Below, one piece after another: positions 30,046-42,282 of a stretch of 64,000 bases of DNA. The first letter of the stretch is position 1. Each line of letters begins with the position of its first letter. Below the pieces are notes generated by a model that worked only from the letters and a program-made list of their open reading frames with translations, was not told where the DNA came from and made no database searches. Source of the DNA: Pelodera strongyloides. Lineage: Eukaryota > Nematoda > Chromadorea > Rhabditida > Rhabditidae. The stretch is from positions 291,256-355,255 of the forward strand of contig JAANDG010000087.1 of NCBI GenBank assembly GCA_036852015.1, given 5' to 3'. The position numbers and the translations under genes are program-made.

Positions 30046-31666
30046 GTTCACTAACCATGGTAAAGAGTAACTCATTCGTGCCTGTACAAAGTACAAATGT
30101 AGTTAGACATGCTTTCTAAGAAGAGATTTTCTCGGTCATGAGAAACAGTTACTTATTGTTAAGTAGACTTTCAAAACATGTCCGTTAGCAATAAACTAGA
30201 ACTGGGCAATTCAGGAAATAAAGAAAATCAATCAATACAGTACAAAAGTGTAGGTTCCCTTTTGCTGGGACACTGTTTCCAATATTTGAAGACGTTCCCT
30301 CCCTTTCCAATGTATAAAGATAAGATAAGAAGATGGGCCGGGGAACCAGACCCATCTTTTACTGATAGCAAAGAACGTCAAACCAGGGGTAACTGAGACT
30401 GATACACTCAGAAGTTACTATTTTTGAGGCAATTACTAAAGTTAATGCAGTGTTGAATCTAGCGTCAAGAAACCATTTTATGATAAACCAACAAAATACA
30501 CTGGAAATTAAATCAATCACGTAAAAGAAATTGAGTGAGAAAGTAAAGGAGCACGTTCAAGCGTTTTAAGTTTACAAGAGTCGGAAATAGTATATTTTTT
30601 ACTAAACTTATTCTTGGACTAATTAAAGCTGGTTAGAGAATCAGAACGTAGGGTTCAATGCTTTCGTGAAAGGGCAAAGGTTTAACCTAGCCAATCCTTG
30701 GGTAAACATTCACCGAATCATAGTTGGACCCTAGCAGGTGGGCGACGGTCGTTAGTATTACAAACAGAAATTTGCATAATTCATAGTGAGTGGACGGACT
30801 TTGTTTATATACTTCGGTAAAGTTGAAAGAAGCAAGCGGCAGGTGTGAGGTATCGCTGTTACAGGCCCTTAGCAAGGCAGCTAACTCGGCTGCCAAGTTA
30901 TCGTATTTTGTAGGATAAGGTGTGAGTTACTTAGCGACAATAGCTCACGGTGAGTACGTGAGTAGTATATTCAGCTTATTATTATTAGTCGCAGTATGGC
31001 TCCGTAACGTAGTAAAAATTCAAGGAAAACTTGTGACTAAAGCAAAGGTTGTAGATTAAATGAAAGGCAAAGATTTTTAGAGTGTGTTGTAGAAGAACAC
31101 TACGTGTGTAACTTATTAAACAAACAGATAAACTGATGACTTAGAGATCGGAAAACGCAGGAGAGGAGTAAAAAGTCACGTGCGACAGCGGAATCTTGTA
31201 TTCTAACTTATAAAAAGTGTTTATGGTTTACAAATAGTTTAGCAAGTATTTTCTGCGTATGGTACACTACAAATACAAACTACAAACACAAAACCTCTGA
31301 ACCTTTGACTCTAGGGAATTGTAGCAGTAGTGAGACTCTTTCAACTGACAGAATACAGGTAATGAGAACAAAATAATAGCAAGCTACAGATTCTGGTTCC
31401 GAAGCAAGAGAGAGGGAGAAGAGAGAGAGAGAAGAACTATAGAGGGAGAAGAGAGAAAGAAGGAAAGAGAGATGACAGAGAGGAATACCCCGCTGCTCCC
31501 TTTCACTGCGAACTTTGTCAATAGAAGAAGATCCAAAAATGGGTCCGAACAATCAGAAAACAGAAACTGGACAAGGACACCAAGCGTCTATACAAAACAG
31601 AACAGACGGTAAATATCCTCCGATTTGGAAATTATCTTCCTGAATGTACACCATATTTCGACAATA
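30046..31666. other. no gene recognised
   Basis: AT-rich; GA-rich stretch at 31408-31482. No supported exon. Confidence 0.5.
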
Positions 31667-31800
31667 TTAAAGCGGAATGTCACGTGGTTTGCGGATTCTG
31701 AATTCTGGGCAACTACACTCCCATTGTAAATTTGCATATAAAGCATTGGACTACAGATATAGACTCCAAGTTTCACAACCACGTGCCATGCCGCTTTCAA
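31667..31800. mobile_element. MITE family D copy
   Basis: TTAAAGCGGAATGTCACGTGG to CCACGTGCCATGCCGCTTT. Confidence 0.85.
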
Positions 31801-32659
31801 GTGAAGAAGAAGCCATGCGGCCAAATTGTGCAATACATCATGAGCTCTGGTCCACTAAATGCATTCTTTTCTTGATCTTCTCTCCTGAAGATGTTATGTG
31901 TTTGTTGTTAGAGGGCAGGCGCGGTAGTGGAATAGCGGGCTAGGGTGCGGGTCCGCTTGCTTACGGCCTGGAGAGCAGCACGCTAGCCGACGTACACAAA
32001 CAAGAAACGGCACACGAAGGCTTTGGTCAAAGAATTATCGGCAATTAGAAAGGAAATTAGGATTCTAATATAATATTTGTAAAAATAGTAAAAATGCAAA
32101 TAAAGATATTAACAAAATAAGCTAGTGGAAAAAGCGCAGTTTCAAAAAGTCGAGAAAGCAGAATCACAAACATGGACTCAACACAACATAATAGTGTATG
32201 AAATATTCTATAACGGTTTAATATCGATAAATGGTCTTTTGAGGTTGTAGTTCTTTTTGTGCGTGTAAGGCGTACACCATGGTGATTCATCGGCAACAAG
32301 CTGAGTATACAGAGAGAAAGCGAAGGAAGTTACAACAGAAGATAGACGGTTATGGATTTTCTCGAGAACAACGTGCTTGCTAGCTTACTACTCCCTAGTC
32401 TCAAACTTTAAAAATCGATAAATCAAAGCCTAGGATGGTTCAACACTGAAACTATATATACAAAGAAGTTGTATTGACTGAGGTTTAGGACGTATACCGT
32501 TCTCTAAAAGCCTCCGGATTCATTTGAAAGAAAATAGTCAAGTAGTGCAAATTACACATGAAGAATGTTCACATAAAAATGTACAGTAAGATTTGGCACG
32601 AGGCCAGAAAATCAAAAAGTTTCTTGGCGACATTCCAAGGAGAATCTTGGCCGGTTCTA
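31801..32659. other. no gene recognised
   Basis: AT-rich apart from a GC-richer patch at 31910-31990 (GGGCAGGCGCGGTAG). No exon found. Confidence 0.45.
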
Positions 32660-32852
32660 TATGAAATCCCGACGAGAACCGGACGGGCAGAGTTAGGAAG
32701 GGGGCGCATCGGCACAGTGCGACAGCGCCCGGCCCGCATCACCCCGGCTGACCCAAAGCAAATATTTGCTCAACGACGTCGCCGCCGCACGGCCGCGGCG
32801 GCGCGCCGCGTCATCGCCTATGTGTTCCTGGACGAGCAGCGAGAATAGGGAG
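32660..32852. promoter_or_regulatory. isolated GC-rich island, possible promoter or exon
   Basis: About 190 bp is clearly more GC-rich than anything nearby, with many CpG, GGCGCATCGGCACAGTGCG, GCCGCCGC and GGCGGCGCGCC runs and an AGCAAATATTTGCT palindrome at 32757-32770. The + strand reads Arg/Ala-rich and open (stop near 32848), but without splice logic or recognisable protein. It lies in the gap 5' of the minus-strand PCBP gene and could be a promoter, a distant 5' UTR exon or an unrelated insertion. Function is inferred only from composition. Confidence 0.3.
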
Positions 32853-34500
32853 ACCGTTATTACTGGTTAGGAATTATGGGGATTCCCAACCGGGAACGGG
32901 AAGTTGATTGTATTTTGTGGTTTGTAGACTAGATCAAATATTCAGTCTCTGTCTTTTATTTAAAAAAAAATGAAGTCGATTATTTGAATTAGTTGCTTTT
33001 CTATTATTTCGAGCGAAGAATGGGAAAACTTTAAAGCACGATAATGACTTCACAGTCGTATCAACGCTTATAGTTTGTATTCTTAGGCAATATTCACAGT
33101 TTACATTTTGTAGTTTAAGTGGGAACACTCGATATTTCAAAAACATGCGCTGCACCTACTAGGACGTATTATTTGCAAATGTGAGTGCCGTCTGTGCAGG
33201 CAAATGGTTGTACATCACTCCTATCAAGTCGTGTCATACCGCTTTAAAGTCTCACGCTAAAATAACAATTAGTTCCTCGACAAGGTGATGAGAAGATTAA
33301 TTGCTTTGTGATTGAATGATTGATGTTAATTTGATTGTTCTACTAATGGCCCTCTCTGTGGGTAGATGGGGAGGGAGCAGTTGTCAGCCTTAGGGACCTT
33401 AGGGACCTGGGAAACTTATTAGCTTAGCGACAGACACCTGTTAGCAGTTTGTGAGAGATTTACTAAGACAATGATAAGTTGAAGAGAGGTAGAGAAGGAA
33501 AGCAGGCGAGAGGGAGTGGGTGTAGAGATGCAGATATCCATAATTCTCAAGTATGAGGATGATATATGTGTAATTGTTACCATCTAAAGCTTGCTACTTC
33601 GACATAATCATAGCAAAGAGAGAAGGTAAATCCGCACTCATTGTGCACACATGATACGGAGACCGTTTGACCATTTTTACATTGGAGCTTGATGTAGTTT
33701 ATTGTTCATTTATACCGGTGTACTTATGTTCATGTGTACCTCGCATCAGGCGTGAAAAACCATATGAATTTTAGTCACAGCAATGCTCAGAAACACCAAA
33801 GTTGATTGAAGAAATTTCCAAAAAAAAATCGGACCGAACTTTACATCTTCCACTTTCTCGAAAAGGTGCAAATCCCTTGAAAGTGTGCCCCAAAGTGGAT
33901 GTGCTAAGTACCTCTGGAGGGCCAAAGAGAGCTTTTCACAAATTTTCACAATTTTGGGTCCTAAGAGCCACCGGGGCTTGGGGGCCCTGATTGCTTAATC
34001 AACACATTGGACTTTCTTTGTCTTTAGGTGGAAATATTGGAAGGGCAAGAAAATTTGAATGTGATTTTGTTTTTGTCATTTACAAAGTTAGTTATTCGGT
34101 AACCATAGCTTAGTGGAGTTTACTTCTCCGGAGTGTAGTTTATGAGTATAATAAATATTCAAATATTCTCATTCAGATACTCTACAGTACGGTGATACCA
34201 TGAAAACGGCCAAGAGAGACAAAGAATGCGACACAGCATTATTACTCGAGAAAATAAAAACCCATGAATAGCGCTGTAGGGTAATATTCAGCATAATTAG
34301 GCCCATGTCACAATACATACTGAAGTTCGAAGAACTCAATAGCTCTAATCGATAACCATTCACAAATAGTTGACAATTTCGATCAATAAGTAACTGGCGA
34401 CTTTGAATGCTTGTATGTACGTTCTGCAAGCGTCACGCTGATTTTGGTGGTACGTTTACTCATCGGATAAGTAATGCTTCAAAGGAATTTGAAGCTTCAG
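32853..34500. other. no gene; possible decayed D-type MITE
   Basis: At 33031-33247 TTAAAGCACGATAATGAC faces GTCGTGTCATACCGCTTTAA, like a diverged family D element. The remainder is AT-rich without supported exons. Confidence 0.4.
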
Positions 34501-34535
34501 AGAGTGAATAGATAGAGAGAATAGAGATAGAGAGA

Positions 34536-34588
<53 letters not shown>

Positions 34589-34600
34589 AGACAGCATGGA
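34501..34600. repeat. GA microsatellite
   Basis: ATAGAGAGA units passing into a pure (GA)n run of about 45 bp at 34538-34582. Confidence 0.9.
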
Positions 34601-34997
34601 GAGAGTAGAGATAGAAAGAAAAATAGAGGAGGAGTTTTTGACTATTTACTTTAAAAAAAGTTACTAATGAATCTTAATGTTTCAGGCATAGCATAGCTTT
34701 GAAATACGGGTGTACTTTGCGTTTACATTAGTCCCCGGCTAGGTATTAGAAAAGAACTCATGCGTTCTCCTACTCACTAGACAGTAAAATTCTTCATTAT
34801 GATCATTATCTACGGTAGTAACAAAAGCCATGTGCTAAGAATTTATCAAAATTTGCATGTGATCGAAGTACGTTGTATTTAAGAAGAGATAAGGGTTCTG
34901 ACAAGAAGCTTTGATTTAACTAATAAATCTCGCACTAATAAACGCTACAATGGTAGTTTAGAGACGCTCCGCAGAACAAATAATAACTTCTAGACTA

Positions 34998-35176
34998 TTA
35001 AAGCGAAATACCGGCCGGTTTTTGAAACATCGAGTACACCAGCATTCTTATGCAGAATACGCTGATGAACATAAATTAGAATAAAAAATTGAGCTAAATT
35101 CGAGCAGATTAGCATAAATTCGTAAGAATTCAATTGTCCACGATACGTTTAAAAACAGGCCGGTATTTCGCTTTGA
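34998..35176. mobile_element. MITE family A copy
   Basis: TTAAAGCGAAATACCGGCCGG to AGGCCGGTATTTCGCTTTGA. Confidence 0.88.
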
Positions 35177-35499
35177 ACTGCATCCAACCACCCTTGAATA
35201 AAGGAAAAATGCTTATTTATCCAAAAAGCCATAGACTTGGAAGATGGTGCATAACTTTTCGTTTACTAAAACTACTACATTGCAAACACTCAGAAGATGG
35301 GCATTTGTGTTTACTTGGAATACCGCGCATCTAGGTATAGAATAGCAGTGTGTGCTGTTAACCTTTGAAGCAGTTGGATGCGAGCCATTCCTTTTGTATT
35401 TCAACTGCGCTGCTTTAGCAGTTAGCAAACAACGACCATTGAAGTTTGAAGCTGACTATGTCCTGGGACACCAAGACACAAACTAAAAAGTAGTCCACC

Positions 35500-35617
35500 T
35501 CAAAATCAGAATATATGATGAGAATCATTACATTTGTCCCTTATTACCGTTTTTCTGTCTTAACTGTATTTATTGTCTTAATTATGAATGTTTGTGCGCA
35601 CCTTTGTGGTGTAATAA

Positions 35618-35656
<39 letters not shown>

Positions 35657-35657
35657 T
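35500..35657 (+). repeat. (ATT)n tail, possibly the 3' end of a non-LTR element
   Basis: GCGCACCTTTGTGGTGTAATAA is followed by about 13 ATT repeats. Non-LTR retroelements of several clades end in such a short microsatellite behind AATAA. No reverse-transcriptase reading frame is present upstream, so at best this is a severely 5'-truncated copy; a plain microsatellite is the alternative. Confidence 0.4.
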
Positions 35658-36564
35658 GTGGCGATGCAAATCTTGCTATGTTTCGGTTGCACAGAGATAA
35701 CCTTACACCACATAGGAGAGGGGCCTCGTTGGAGGAGGAGCCCAACATAGTGTTATAGCTAACAAGCTAGCTACCAGCATGGTCCCAGCCTCCAGTCTCA
35801 GAGCAAGCCTCCCCATCGTCTAACGCGAGAACTGGTAAATTCTTCATTGCGGTGCCCAATAGACCTGCCAAACAGTGGGAGGGGTGTTTTCTACAGGACA
35901 TTCCCCCCCTGGCGCTAATAACCCATACATATATAGCTAATCTATACCTGATGCTAGTGTCACATACCCCAGCGCAGGCAAGGAAACTACGACAGTATTA
36001 GGGGCGCAGTCCTTTCGTACAAATTCTATCAGCTAGGTGGCGGAGTCTACTCTGATCTTAATGCTCCTGGCTTTCTATATCATGTACAGTATACCGTACC
36101 CCTGCTATTTCTGTGTCGTGACTCTCTCTAGCCAGGGGTTCTGTCCATGTTGACCGTCTTATGTACTCGAGAGTGTTTATTTGATTCGCTGACATCTGTT
36201 TGATATAGGAATGATAGCGGAGGACGACTTGAGAGCTTACATACACACAAAGATGTACGTAAACGAGCAAAGGAACCCGTAACATTCTAGATTCTAACCA
36301 TCAAAGTGATATTTGTATTGGCACTTACATGCGGTTAGCCAGGAGATCGTAGGAGATCAAAAATGTGGATCGTACATGAAAAAGTGGGGGGGGGGACTAG
36401 ACGAAAACGAAACAAATATGGAATAAACATTATCCAGTGATGCGGGCTACTTTATCGCTAAAAATGAAGCGGTAAAACATCTTGCGGATGAATAAACGCA
36501 TTATGAATTATGAGCAAAGGATGAGTTAGTAGACACCTTACTAAATACCACCTGCAGCGATCTG
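35658..36564. other. unassigned, less AT-rich segment
   Basis: 35690-36060 is richer in G+C, with GGGCCTCGTTGGAGGAGGAGC and a C-rich CATTCCCCCCCTGG run. It resembles repeat-derived sequence more than coding sequence, but I found no second copy here. A poly-G run lies at 36386-36396. Confidence 0.35.
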
Positions 36565-36727
36565 AGGCCGTATTCACCAACATGCAGGGAGCCCTCCCTG
36601 GCCTCCCCAGGGGGCTAAAAAGTGCGTAGAGAGTGCGAGAGCAAAAGAGATTCAGAGCCAGAGCGCTCGTGAGCCTTGGAACCAAGGACCTAGGGAGGGC
36701 TCCCTGTGTGTTGGTGAATACGGCCTC
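36565..36727. mobile_element. MITE family E copy
   Basis: GAGGCCGTATTCACCAACATG and its complement enclose about 160 bp; the sub-terminal GGGAGCCCTCCCTGG is also inverted at the right end. Confidence 0.85.
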
Positions 36728-37447
36728 TGGGATGCAAATAGTGGTTCTCACAAACTAAAATCAATCAATACTACAAACGAGAATAAGATGTTGCAGAATT
36801 TCCCTTACAATGTTTCTTTTCGGTTTCGGTTTTCTTTCTAGAAACTGTAATTTGAAACCAGAATGGCTCATCTTGCACTAGTCAAAGTAAGGCACCGTTC
36901 ACGTTGTAATGATTCTTTGAGGGAAACAGTTGACATATGTGATATGTAGTAACGTCACGATACGGGGTAATAATATAATAATAATATAATAATATAAGAT
37001 TCAACATCGATGCATCCGAATATTTCAGTAACTTTATAAAATGGGAAATCGAAAAATACAACATGGGTAGTCGATTTTATTTTTGAACATAATATTTTTT
37101 CTCCAAAGTGGTTTCATACCATCCTGTTTTACATAGATAAAAGAACCAAAAAGGGCTACCAATTATATAGCACCCTCGGAATGCGAATAAATTGTAATCA
37201 ATATAGATGGTCGAGGAACATATACAAATTCAAATTTTAATGTCTGTGGCCGACATGTACGGCTGTGCAAATATAATAGCAATAAAAATGAGAAGGATGC
37301 TTATTTTCATTCATTTTCATTCAAATTCACAAACTTCTCAGAACCTTCTTTTTTTGATGAACTATATAAAATGAGGAAGGACGAGGTTAACAGCTTCCGG
37401 CATTTTGATTTCGTTCTATCAAGAACCAATCGCAAAATGGTTATATT
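36728..37447. other. no gene recognised
   Basis: AT-rich with short AATAATAT runs near 36968-36996; no exon found. Confidence 0.5.
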
Positions 37448-37773
37448 TTAAAGCGAAATACCGACCGGTTTTTGAAACACATCGAGTTCTTTTGCAGCTC
37501 ATGCAAATGAATAGAAATTAGAATAAGAAATCGAGCTAAATTCGAGCAAATTAGCGTAAATAGGTAAGAATTCAGTTGACCACGATGCGTTTCAAAAACT
37601 TAAAAACAGTATTGTACTTACAAATTTGCCTAGGATACGCATTTCATATATAAATTTTTGGTGCCCGTCCGAAGCTTTCGGCACCAAATGTACATAGGGA
37701 TAGGATACATAGGCAACATAGGGTATGCGTATCATATGCAAATTTCCCAAAGTAGGTACAATACTGCTTTAAT
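37448..37773. mobile_element. composite: truncated family A element joined to a family C relative
   Basis: The left end TTAAAGCGAAATACCGACCGG and A-type interior run to GCGTTTCAAAAACTTAAAAA. There the A right end is missing and a foldback begins (CAGTATTGTACTTA at the left, AGTAGGTACAATACTGCTTTAA at the right) with the C-type inner motif GGATACATAGG-CATATGCAAATTT. It reads as insertion or recombination of one element into the other. Confidence 0.7.
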
Positions 37774-38430
37774 TTAAAAAATTGCATATCAAAAAGAGTC
37801 AGTGATTCATAGTTGTGTGAACATATTTCGTGAATTCAACCCCTGAATTGATTCCTCAAAAAAGGAGAAAAATACGATTTTTACGATTTTTACGAAAACG
37901 TATTGGAAAATCGGTGCGGCGTTCGAGAAGCAAAAGAGGGTGTTTTATCTAGAAGCGACCATTGGTTAAAGGTTAAAAAACCTTTAACCTTTAACCTTTA
38001 ACCCCGCTTTGTGTTATTGTCTAACTCCTAATACCTATTACCACACTACAAGCACACACACGAAACAATGTAATAAATTAATCACGGTTCTTATTTCACT
38101 GTTAATAATTCAAATAATAAGTTGGGTATTTAGAAAACCAAAAAAAAAAAACAGAAAGAAGTTACTTGGTCACTAATGACCTAGTAAAGGTCTGAAAAAA
38201 GTAGCAAAAAAAAAATAAACGCTTTAAAATATGTTTTTTTTTCCTCGTGGGAAGCCGTGTTTTGCGGCGTCATTTGTTCTGCCGATAAACCATAAATTAT
38301 ATTGCTTCAGAATTTTTGGGACAAAGCATTTTTTTCCACATAAATATGTTTATAACACTCTGGATTTGAGTTCTTATTGGACTTTTGTAAGGTTGTAAGA
38401 TGTAAGAGTATAATTGTACCTAGGAAACGT
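37774..38430. other. no gene; short CCTTTAA repeats
   Basis: GGTTAAAGGTTAAAA and CCTTTAACCTTTAACCTTTAACCCC at 37968-38006 form a small foldback. Otherwise AT-rich. Confidence 0.5.
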
Positions 38431-38602
38431 TTAAAGCGAAAAACCGGCCGGTTTTGGAAACACATCGAGCTGACCAGCATTATTATGCTGCTAATGCAAA
38501 TGAACATAAATTAGAATAAAAGATCGAGCTAAGTTCGAGCAAACTAAATAGAACTTCAGTTGTCCACGATGAGTTTCAAAAACCGGCCAGTATTTTGCTT
38601 TA
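38431..38602. mobile_element. MITE family A copy
   Basis: TTAAAGCGAAAAACCGGCCGG to CCGGCCAGTATTTTGCTTTA. Confidence 0.88.
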
Positions 38603-40545
38603 GCTACGTAAAATTTTTCGATCAGCCGCTCAGTCGCCTAATTACCATTTCAATTTTCCGACAAAATCAGGCTATTGTGAAATTCAGCAACTCTTTTTTA
38701 CGGGACTGAGTTTCCTATTATTACTATTTATTTTCAACACAAGTAAAGACCCGCAATGTTTTTGTTGCGGCGAGAGTGCAGTGTAATAAATAACATGCGG
38801 AACAGACATCGAGAGTGTGCCTTTATCTTTATCTATAAGAATAGCTATGAGTATGAGAATTGGTAAAAACTATTCACATAAAACAATAATTACATATATA
38901 AAGGGTCAAGTGAAAAGCTAGGCAATTAATCAAACTAATTAACCAATTAATTAAAACAACAGAGGTCGGGGCCCTTGTCGTTAATCAATGATGTGTCCCA
39001 GTTGGACACAGAGGGGATGTCCCAGACGATATCAGCGATTTGAGATTTGAGTGATGGACGGTGATTGCGAGTAGAATTTCTCTATCTTTCTCTCTCTCTC
39101 TATCTCTCTCTATCTCCCTCTCTGTCTCCCTCTTTCTTTCTCTCTATCTTCCTCTTCATGTGTCCCACTCTCTCCATATCCCTCTCTCTCTAACTGTCTT
39201 CAACTTACCTCTCTTTCTGTAACATACCTCACAATCTCTCTCTCTTCCATCAACTTAAAAAAAAGCAACTCGACCGAAGCCGGGCAGCGTTTAGGTGGTA
39301 AAGCCATGCTGAAAAATTGCTACCAGACAAAGAACTCATTATATTACTTATTGAAGCACTGCTTACTTTTAGTAATATGTTATTATTATTGAAACGGGGT
39401 ATCATGTTAGGACATGATGCATTACACTCTTTTTATTTTTTTCCACACTCGTTATCATTTATAATTTCGTTATGTTGATTAGTGATCAAACTTTTTGCTA
39501 CAAAGATAAACGATACGGCCGACATTATGCGCTCAGATGATATGTACTTTTGAACTTTTGACACTACGCTATAGATTAAGTAATGTAATGTTAACTATAA
39601 ATATAATCAATGACCATCAATCGATAATGCCACTTTACAGCTGGATCGATCAATAATACCTATAACTTGGAGTTGCCTACGATTTGGAGAAAGAACATAT
39701 GTTAATAAGAGAAGCCAGACGTGATAACATGGCGAATTTAGTGATAGATCACATAGTATCAGGAAACGCCAGGCGTGTTAACAGAGGAATGTGGTGATAG
39801 ATCACATGTTATTAGGAGAAGCCAGACGTGTTGACAGGGAATTTTACACCCTGAAACTTGTCACGTCCTAAGGCCCAGCTTGTCATTTTTCCCTGCAAAT
39901 CGTTGACAAAGTGAGGTGAATTGAGAGGCTAGACGACAAAAAGTTGGTGGACTATAAACTACAACAAGAATACTTCAATTTCTTACTGTACGAATCTGGG
40001 TTGAGTCACGGATTCTGAAATGGAACCCATTTCGAAGGCGTTATTCTATCATTCTCTCTCTCTCTCTCTCCCTCTCTCTCCCTCTCTCGGTCTACCTCTG
40101 ATGGGCCCTTTAACACGTTCATCCCTCCCAAAAACCACCCTCTAAAATGTGATGAATTCTCGGTCATAAATCCTCTTCACAACTACCCCCTTCCTTTTAT
40201 TCAAATTATCCGATTTTGGTTTTGGTCCCTACTATTCGCACTGCTTTATACAATATCAAAATGGGGAAGGTGATTGATGTTAACATAGGAAACAGATAAT
40301 GTTTTGAGGGACATTGTGGGTGCATGGGCAGCATGGGTATATTAATATCGTTAAGAGAGAATGACCCAAGCAAACTTTACGGAAAACAAGGAAAGGTCGT
40401 ATAGTCATATTGAATTAAATTTGTAAATAAAGAGGAGGGTTGCAAGAACAGTAATATCTTCCAAGAAACGGGCCCGTAGTGGTAGTGAGATGCTTCACAG
40501 AACACTTGTTTTGACCGGATTTCTGGTCTGGCTTCGGTTTTACTG
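38603..40545. other. no gene; simple and tandem repeats
   Basis: CT-rich tract at 39080-39250. Roughly 2.5 tandem copies of a unit of about 65 bp at 39700-39845 (GAAGCCAGACGTG-TAACA...GTGATAGATCACAT). Another CT tract at 40050-40090. No supported exon. Confidence 0.55.
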
Positions 40546-40718
40546 TTAAAGCGAAATACCGGCAGGGTCTTGAAACACATCGAGTACACCAGCATTCTTA
40601 CGCAGCTTATGCAAATGAACATAAATTAGAATAAAAAATCGAATTGGATTCGAGCAACTTAGCATAAAAATGGAATCATTCCGTGATGCGTTTCAAAAAC
40701 CGGCCAGTATCTCGCCTG
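40546..40718. mobile_element. MITE family A copy
   Basis: TTAAAGCGAAATACCGGCAGG to CCGGCCAGTATCTCGCC; right end eroded. Confidence 0.85.
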
Positions 40719-41084
40719 AAAAGCTTGGAAATATTGAAAATACAATACTCAACATCAATTGAACGAAAGGGAACCCATCAACATATATACCAATAATATC
40801 TGAATTTTGCAAACGCTTTTCAATCAGTAGAATCTAGTAGGTTAGTATGAACAAGTGAATAAACAGAGATATGTATTTCTCTGCATTGGAGACAATATGA
40901 TGTTGAGTACATAGATATGAGCTAGTGTGGCCATACTCCCGACTCCTTGTAACGACCCTTTTTCAACCTATCGGAGGGGGTCTTCCCGGGGACCCGGTCC
41001 CGGTCCTCTCTCTGTGGTAAGAAGAGCGCGTGGAACTTGAGCTTTAACAACTATCATTACTTATAGTTGAAAGCAGACGATTTC

Positions 41085-41347
41085 TTAAGCGAAATACCGG
41101 CCGGTTTTTGAAACACACCGCGTATTCGAGTAGTATTACGTGGCTTATGCTAATTTGCTCGAACTTAGCTCGATTTTTTATTGTAATTTATGACCATTTG
41201 CATAGGCCGCCAATGCTGGTGTACTCGATGCCGGTATTACCGGTAAACCGGCCGGTATTTCGCTTTACCGGTACCGGTAACGGTAAACCGGCCGGTATTT
41301 CGCTTTACCGGTACCGGTACCGGTAAACCGGCCGGTATTTCGCTTTA
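41085..41347. mobile_element. MITE family A copy with triplicated right end
   Basis: A left end like the other A copies, then at 41241, 41281 and 41321 the right terminus (CGGTAAACCGGCCGGTATTTCGCTTT) occurs three times with an exact 40-bp period, joined by ACCGGTACCGGTA linkers. Confidence 0.9.
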
Positions 41348-42282
41348 AAAGTGTATCCGACTAGGCTACACAATATAAACAATATAAAAGTAATTCTTCT
41401 TGCCCGGACAATGATCGATGTGAATGCCGGTATTAGGACTTATAGCATCCATACTATTTTTGACAAACAATACAAAAAAAAAGATAAAAAAAAAGTAATA
41501 TAAAAAGGAAGACAATCTGAGGGTGTGAATTTAGCTGAGAAGCCTGGGATATGTGTGTGTCTAGTAATATTTCCGGATAGAAAATGCAGAATTTAGTATA
41601 GAAAATTCAGGTTAAAAAAAATAAAAAAAATCAGAAATAAGATCAAGCTGTTACCTCCGATGCACGCAACTACGTACATCCCTGAAGCAGAAAAATAATA
41701 GGGAAAATACAACAAACGCGACGTACTGGATGTGTTTTACGTATATACTTGTTCACTCAATCAAAGCCTCAGAATCGATACACCTTTAAGATTAACTAGA
41801 GAGACAACAGCAATTTGCATGTGGTCTTGTGAGGAAAGGGAACAATTTCAGCACACTTACATAAGAACTATTATGCATAATAGGACCTGCCCCCAATACT
41901 TTGCAACATCACGTTTTTGAAACATATACATACGTGCAAGTACAAGATTTTACGGAAACTCATATGTACAGAAGAAAATTAAAAGAAAATTCATAAGCCT
42001 GAAGCTAGTCATTGTTTTTAATACAAAAATTACAACCATGATATTCCAAGGAGTTTAGTACCAGGTGCAAAAATTTCTAATTTACCAACTGATTATGTAG
42101 CCAAAATCTCGTACAATAAGAAAAATGTTGGCAGAATTCTTTTTGACGTTTATTTGAAACGTATGATAATGCCAATAACTCGTTTTATGTGAAATTTAAA
42201 TAAGTTAGGTTCGAAGTGTATCGTGATATGCAAAATTAGTGTGTGTTTGGTTTTTCATAATTAGTTGAAGTCCGGCTATGAA
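41348..42282. other. upstream region of lysine-rich gene
   Basis: AT-rich, no further repeats of the listed families; presumed to hold the promoter of the gene starting at 42283. Confidence 0.4.

Noticed and set aside
35530..35700. Poly-tyrosine open frame
   Set aside because: Produced by the (ATT)n microsatellite.
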